Shown in pieces: positions 14,470-17,756 of a stretch of 17,756 nt of DNA. The number at the start of each line of letters is the position of its first letter. The stretch's first letter is position 1. Source of the stretch: an uncultured Clostridia bacterium (GTDB taxonomy: Bacteria; Bacillota; Clostridia; TANB77; CAG-508); NCBI GenBank assembly GCA_934167435.1, contig CAKPKZ010000019.1, positions 1 through 17,756 on the forward strand. The letters run 5' to 3'. Under the pieces are notes generated by a model. The model was given only the letters and a program-made list of their open reading frames with translations, made no database searches and was not told the origin of the DNA. Position numbers and translations under genes: made by a program.

Positions 14470-16315
14470 TTTAAAAAAATTATTAAAATGTATTATTGCT
14501 ATGTCTATTATTTTGATGCTAAGTATTTTTATTGAATCTTTTGGCTTTAATTTTAAAAAATTTACATTGCCTAAAGAAGAGAAGGGATTAACTAAGGTTG
14601 TAGATTATAAAATATCTAATGCTGGTAATGATAAAAAAAGTATTGATATTAAATTGTCTAAAAAATATGTAAATAAACTAGTAGTAAAATATTCAGCTTC
14701 AAAAGATGTACCAGTTACTATTAGATATACAGAATTGGATTATTATAAGAAAGATAAAGTTACTGAGTTAAATGATTGTTTTGATAATGAGACTGATGAA
14801 TTAGTTGATAATATTAAAAATAATGTTAAGGAAATTCATATTTTATATGATAAAAAATATAATCTTGATTTGAAGGAAATATCATTGGATAATAGATTTC
14901 AGTTGAATTGGTTTAGAATATTTTATATTTTTTCTTTTATTTCTATTTTTTGTTTATTATACAAATTTTTCAAAAAAGGTTTTCAAACAAAAGAAATACA
15001 TAAGTATTTTATTTGTGTTGCAATGTTATTGGGAGTTACTTCCATAATTCTTCAACCTTCTGCTACTTATTATTCATGGGATGATCAAATTCATTTTAAA
15101 AATATGCTTGAATTAAAAAGTGGAAATATTAGTTGGAATATTGGTGAATTTTCAATGATTGATGCTACTCCGATTGGTAGAGATTCGATAGATTCTATAG
15201 AAGAACAATTCAATCAAATGAGATATTTAAATCAAAATAAAAATAGCAAATATCAAAGTACTGGAAGTAGATTTATTACTTATAATAAAATTGCATATAT
15301 TCCTTCTGCAATTGGTTACTATTTTTCTAAATTTTTAGGTTTTCCTTTTTCAGTTTGTTTTAAAATGGGAAAAATAACTAATTTATTAGCTTTTGTATTG
15401 ATTATGGCATATGCAATTAAAATTAGTAAATTAGGAAAAAGATTATTATGTGTTATAGGTCTTATGCCAATTTCTTTATTTTTATCTTCACAATATTCTT
15501 ATGATCCAGCTGTTATATCAGGGATTACGTTAGCATTGGTAATTTTAATGAATTGGTTTGTTGATAAAGATTCAAAAGTAGATTTTAAATCAATGTTATT
15601 ATTTATTATTTCAATTTTATATGGTTCATTCCCAAAAGCGGTGTACATTCCCTTTATTTTATTATTTTTATTTGTTCCAAAAGATAGATTTAATAGTGAT
15701 AAAGAAAGAATTATTTTGAAAGTAGGTATTATTTTAATTTTTCTATTAATTTTATATACTTTTGTTTCACCTGCTACACTTTCTAATCCGGTTGGTGATG
15801 AAAGAGGAGGAGACACTAGTGTTAGTTCTCAAATTAAGTTAATTATTTCATATCCTTTAGGATATATTAAAGTTTTAAAGGATACACTGGTTAATGAATT
15901 TTTAGGAAAGATTTTTGGAAATACAGGAGGAATTTTTGCTTATATTGGTTATTTTACCTCTAATTGCTCCTATATTATTTTATTTACTTTACTATTTGTA
16001 GGCTTTACTGATACAGAAAATAATTGTTTGAAAAAGTATCATAGAGTTTTGCTTTTTGTTGCTTTATTAGGAATCATTTTGTTGATATGGACTGCATTGT
16101 ATTTATCATTTACTCCAGTTGGTTTTAATACTATCAATGGTGTTCAACCTAGGTATTTTATACCATTTATATTTCCGTTAATGATATGTATTCAATCAAA
16201 GGATATTCAAAATAAAATTAATGAAAGAAAATATAATAGTATAATCTTTGTTGTTATGTCATTTGCTGTATTATTATCAATTTTTGAATTGATTTTAAAA
16301 TCATATTGTTATTAG
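14459..16315 (+). CDS. DUF2142-family polytopic membrane protein, probable GT-C transferase
   Basis: This 618-residue protein has a membrane segment at residues 8-30, an exoplasmic domain of about 110 residues, then about ten more membrane segments. The loop after the third segment has W207-D-D-Q-I-H212, matching the acidic-plus-His motif of DUF2142 proteins and the first-loop catalytic acid of GT-C transferases. Next come Y-I-P-S-A-I-G-Y-Y, then L-M-P-I-S-L-F-L-S-S-Q-Y-S-Y-D, also typical of the family. A late Q-P-R-Y-F-I-P-F segment fits the conserved R-Y-F/L motif near the end of such proteins. DUF2142 genes lie in cell-wall and surface polysaccharide clusters, and their activity is inferred, not established. 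ATG 14459 follows AAGGAGG at 14446-14452. The gene overlaps the small membrane protein gene and is followed 14 bases later by another GT-C-like gene. Confidence 0.8.
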   Translation: MKNNLKKLLKCIIAMSIILMLSIFIESFGFNFKKFTLPKEEKGLTKVVDYKISNAGNDKKSIDIKLSKKYVNKLVVKYSASKDVPVTIRYTELDYYKKDKVTELNDCFDNETDELVDNIKNNVKEIHILYDKKYNLDLKEISLDNRFQLNWFRIFYIFSFISIFCLLYKFFKKGFQTKEIHKYFICVAMLLGVTSIILQPSATYYSWDDQIHFKNMLELKSGNISWNIGEFSMIDATPIGRDSIDSIEEQFNQMRYLNQNKNSKYQSTGSRFITYNKIAYIPSAIGYYFSKFLGFPFSVCFKMGKITNLLAFVLIMAYAIKISKLGKRLLCVIGLMPISLFLSSQYSYDPAVISGITLALVILMNWFVDKDSKVDFKSMLLFIISILYGSFPKAVYIPFILLFLFVPKDRFNSDKERIILKVGIILIFLLILYTFVSPATLSNPVGDERGGDTSVSSQIKLIISYPLGYIKVLKDTLVNEFLGKIFGNTGGIFAYIGYFTSNCSYIILFTLLFVGFTDTENNCLKKYHRVLLFVALLGIILLIWTALYLSFTPVGFNTINGVQPRYFIPFIFPLMICIQSKDIQNKINERKYNSIIFVVMSFAVLLSIFELILKSYCY

Positions 16316-16329
16316 AGTGGGGTGTTTTA

Positions 16330-17756
16330 ATGAAAAAATATATTTATCAATTTATTCACTTTAGTTTTTTAGTTATATTTTTGTTCGTTAATTTTGTTAT
16401 TTTATTTAATCATGTTAAAATTAATGTAACACTTTCTTTCTTATTTAATAATAATATATTAATTTTGTTTGGTGGATTAATTCTAATTATTTTAATTTTT
16501 CTTTTACAAAAAATGAAAATTAAACTATCTGATAAAGATCTTTTGATTATTTTATCTTTGATTTTATTTGTGTTTGAGTTATTTGTTACCACAAATGCTC
16601 TTTTTAGAAGTGGCTGGGATGTTGGTATGATATATGATGCGGCTTATTCAAACGTTTTTGACAAGTATCCTAAAATAAGGTTTGATGCTTCTAAATCATA
16701 TTTTGAAGCTTATCCAAATAATATATTATTGCTGTTGTATGAGATGTTTTTTGCTTTTATTACTAGGAGTATTAGTAAAGGTCCAAAAACCTTGAGCTTT
16801 ATTTTAGTTTTTAATAATTGCCTTATTTTTACGATTGTAGGAGTGATGGTGTATTTGTGCACTAAGAAAATTGTAAATAATCGTAAAATGGCATTTCTTT
16901 CATGGATAATATATGCAATATTAATTGGGACATCTTCATGGTTTTTGGTTCCATATTCTGATTCGATTGGATTATTATTTCCAATGCTAATACTTTTTGT
17001 TTATTTGTATTTTAATAAAAAAATATATTTTAAAATATTTTTATTATCATTAATATCATTTATTGGTTATCAGATTAAACCACAAATTTTAATAATATTT
17101 ATTTCTATTATTGGATTTGAATTTTTGGATTTTTTTGATAAAAAATTATCAAAAGATTCTTTAGTTAAATTAGGGAAAAAATTAGTTATAGTAATTTTGA
17201 CTTATCTTTTAGTAACAATGCCAATTTCATATATAAAAAATGATGTTATGAAACTGGATTCCAATAAGAAAATAGGATTAACCCATTTTTTGATGATGGG
17301 ATTAAATGAGGAGACAAATGGGGTTTGGAGTGGAAGTGATGTTTCTTTTTCAGCATCTTTTGCAAATAGGGAATTACGAACAAAAAATAATTTGGAAGAA
17401 TGTAAAAGAAGATTAAATGATCTAAAGTTTTCGGGAACGGTAAAACATTTAAGAAATAAGATTTTAGTTAATTTTAATGATGGAACATTTTTCTTTGGAG
17501 AAGAAGGGAGCTTTTACGTTTCATACTATTGGAATGAATTTAGAATGAATCGTTTTGTTACTGATTTTGCTTATTCTACAGGAAAGTATTATATTTATGT
17601 TTCTTCTATTAGGCATGCCGTATGGTTGTTTATTTTGTTGTTGTTATTATTTTGTTATAGTAAGAAAAATAATAGAGAAATTTCGGTTATTCAACTTTCT
17701 TTAATTGGTTTGTTTTTATTTGAAATTTTATTTGAGGCACGTTCTAGGTATTTGTT
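16330..17756 (+). CDS. GT-C-like polytopic membrane glycosyltransferase (3' end missing)
   Basis: The frame is open from ATG 16330 to the window edge, 475 codons, with no stop. The binding site is a G-rich GTGGGGTG, 14 bases behind the DUF2142 gene's stop codon. The protein has many hydrophobic segments. The first exoplasmic loop reads S-G-W96-D97-V-G, and Y-F-E-A-Y-P-N-N follows. This places an acidic residue where PMT-like and other GT-C transferases keep their catalytic acid. A polar exoplasmic region comes late (M-M-G-L-N-E-E-T-N-G-V-W-S), and the last visible residues, F-E-A-R-S-R-Y-L, match the R-Y-L motif that ends the catalytic region of this group. It would use a polyprenyl-phosphate sugar on the outer face. 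The closest named family is uncertain. Probably only a short C-terminal piece is missing. Confidence 0.78.
   Translation, partial: MKKYIYQFIHFSFLVIFLFVNFVILFNHVKINVTLSFLFNNNILILFGGLILIILIFLLQKMKIKLSDKDLLIILSLILFVFELFVTTNALFRSGWDVGMIYDAAYSNVFDKYPKIRFDASKSYFEAYPNNILLLLYEMFFAFITRSISKGPKTLSFILVFNNCLIFTIVGVMVYLCTKKIVNNRKMAFLSWIIYAILIGTSSWFLVPYSDSIGLLFPMLILFVYLYFNKKIYFKIFLLSLISFIGYQIKPQILIIFISIIGFEFLDFFDKKLSKDSLVKLGKKLVIVILTYLLVTMPISYIKNDVMKLDSNKKIGLTHFLMMGLNEETNGVWSGSDVSFSASFANRELRTKNNLEECKRRLNDLKFSGTVKHLRNKILVNFNDGTFFFGEEGSFYVSYYWNEFRMNRFVTDFAYSTGKYYIYVSSIRHAVWLFILLLLLFCYSKKNNREISVIQLSLIGLFLFEILFEARSRYL

Noticed and set aside
15499..15816. Minus-strand open frame of 105 codons
   Set aside because: It is fully inside the DUF2142 gene, whose frame has clear family motifs here. 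The other minus-strand frames (3032, 5267, 7328, 16410) are rejected for the same kind of reason.
1..17756. Mobile elements, CRISPR arrays, RNA genes or defence genes
   Set aside because: No transposase-like or integrase-like frame, terminal inverted repeats, regularly spaced repeats or tRNA-like cloverleaf was seen. Almost all bases are in recognisable glycan genes, and the only gaps over 100 bases are 5813-5945 and 7509-7698.

Overview
The window is a stretch of very AT-rich DNA (by eye about a quarter G+C) carrying a single-direction surface-polysaccharide biosynthesis and export locus. All 14 genes are on the + strand, closely packed, and mostly preceded by AGGAGG-type ribosome binding sites. 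Several overlap by 4 to 14 bases. Tryptophan is read from TGG, and one gene ends in tandem TGA codons, so the standard code applies and a Mycoplasma-type code does not. Family content (CDP-glycerol transferase, TagGH-like ABC exporter, DUF2142 protein, GtrII-like protein) and base composition suggest a low-GC Bacillota, perhaps an uncultured gut Bacilli or Clostridia lineage. The species cannot be named from the sequence.

Layout. 1-204 is the 3' end of an rmlC-type dTDP-4-dehydrorhamnose 3,5-epimerase, so a dTDP-rhamnose pathway probably lies upstream. 265-5812 is a tight block: a CDP-glycerol glycerophosphotransferase-like enzyme, a GNAT acetyltransferase fused to an FdtA/QdtA-type 3,4-ketoisomerase, a GT2 glycosyltransferase, an FdtB/QdtB-type PLP aminotransferase, and a GT2 with a C-terminal membrane hairpin. 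A weak AT-rich hairpin plus T-run follows. 5946-7508 is a GtrII-like polytopic membrane glucosyltransferase. 7509-7698 is a 190-base gap containing a strong sigma-A-type promoter (7636-7665). 7699-17756 is a second long unit: a WsaF-like protein with N-terminal short repeats, a GT4 transferase, an ABC-transporter ATPase and permease, a large tandem GT2 enzyme, a small two-TM protein with an exoplasmic domain, a DUF2142 membrane protein, and a GT-C-like membrane protein cut by the window end.

How the parts could work together (inference). dTDP-4-keto-6-deoxyglucose, shared with the rhamnose pathway, would be isomerised by the fusion protein's ketoisomerase half. The product would be aminated at C3 by the aminotransferase and N-acetylated by the GNAT half, giving dTDP-Fuc3NAc or dTDP-Qui3NAc. 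Cytoplasmic GT2 and GT4 enzymes would assemble a lipid-linked polymer, the ABC transporter would export it, and the polytopic membrane transferases (5946, 14459, 16330) would decorate it outside the membrane from polyprenyl-phosphate sugars. The glycerophosphotransferase could add glycerol phosphate. I see no mobile element, CRISPR array, tRNA, rRNA or defence system. The most interesting points are the GNAT-ketoisomerase fusion, the degenerate WsaF-like protein, and the paired ectodomain membrane proteins.
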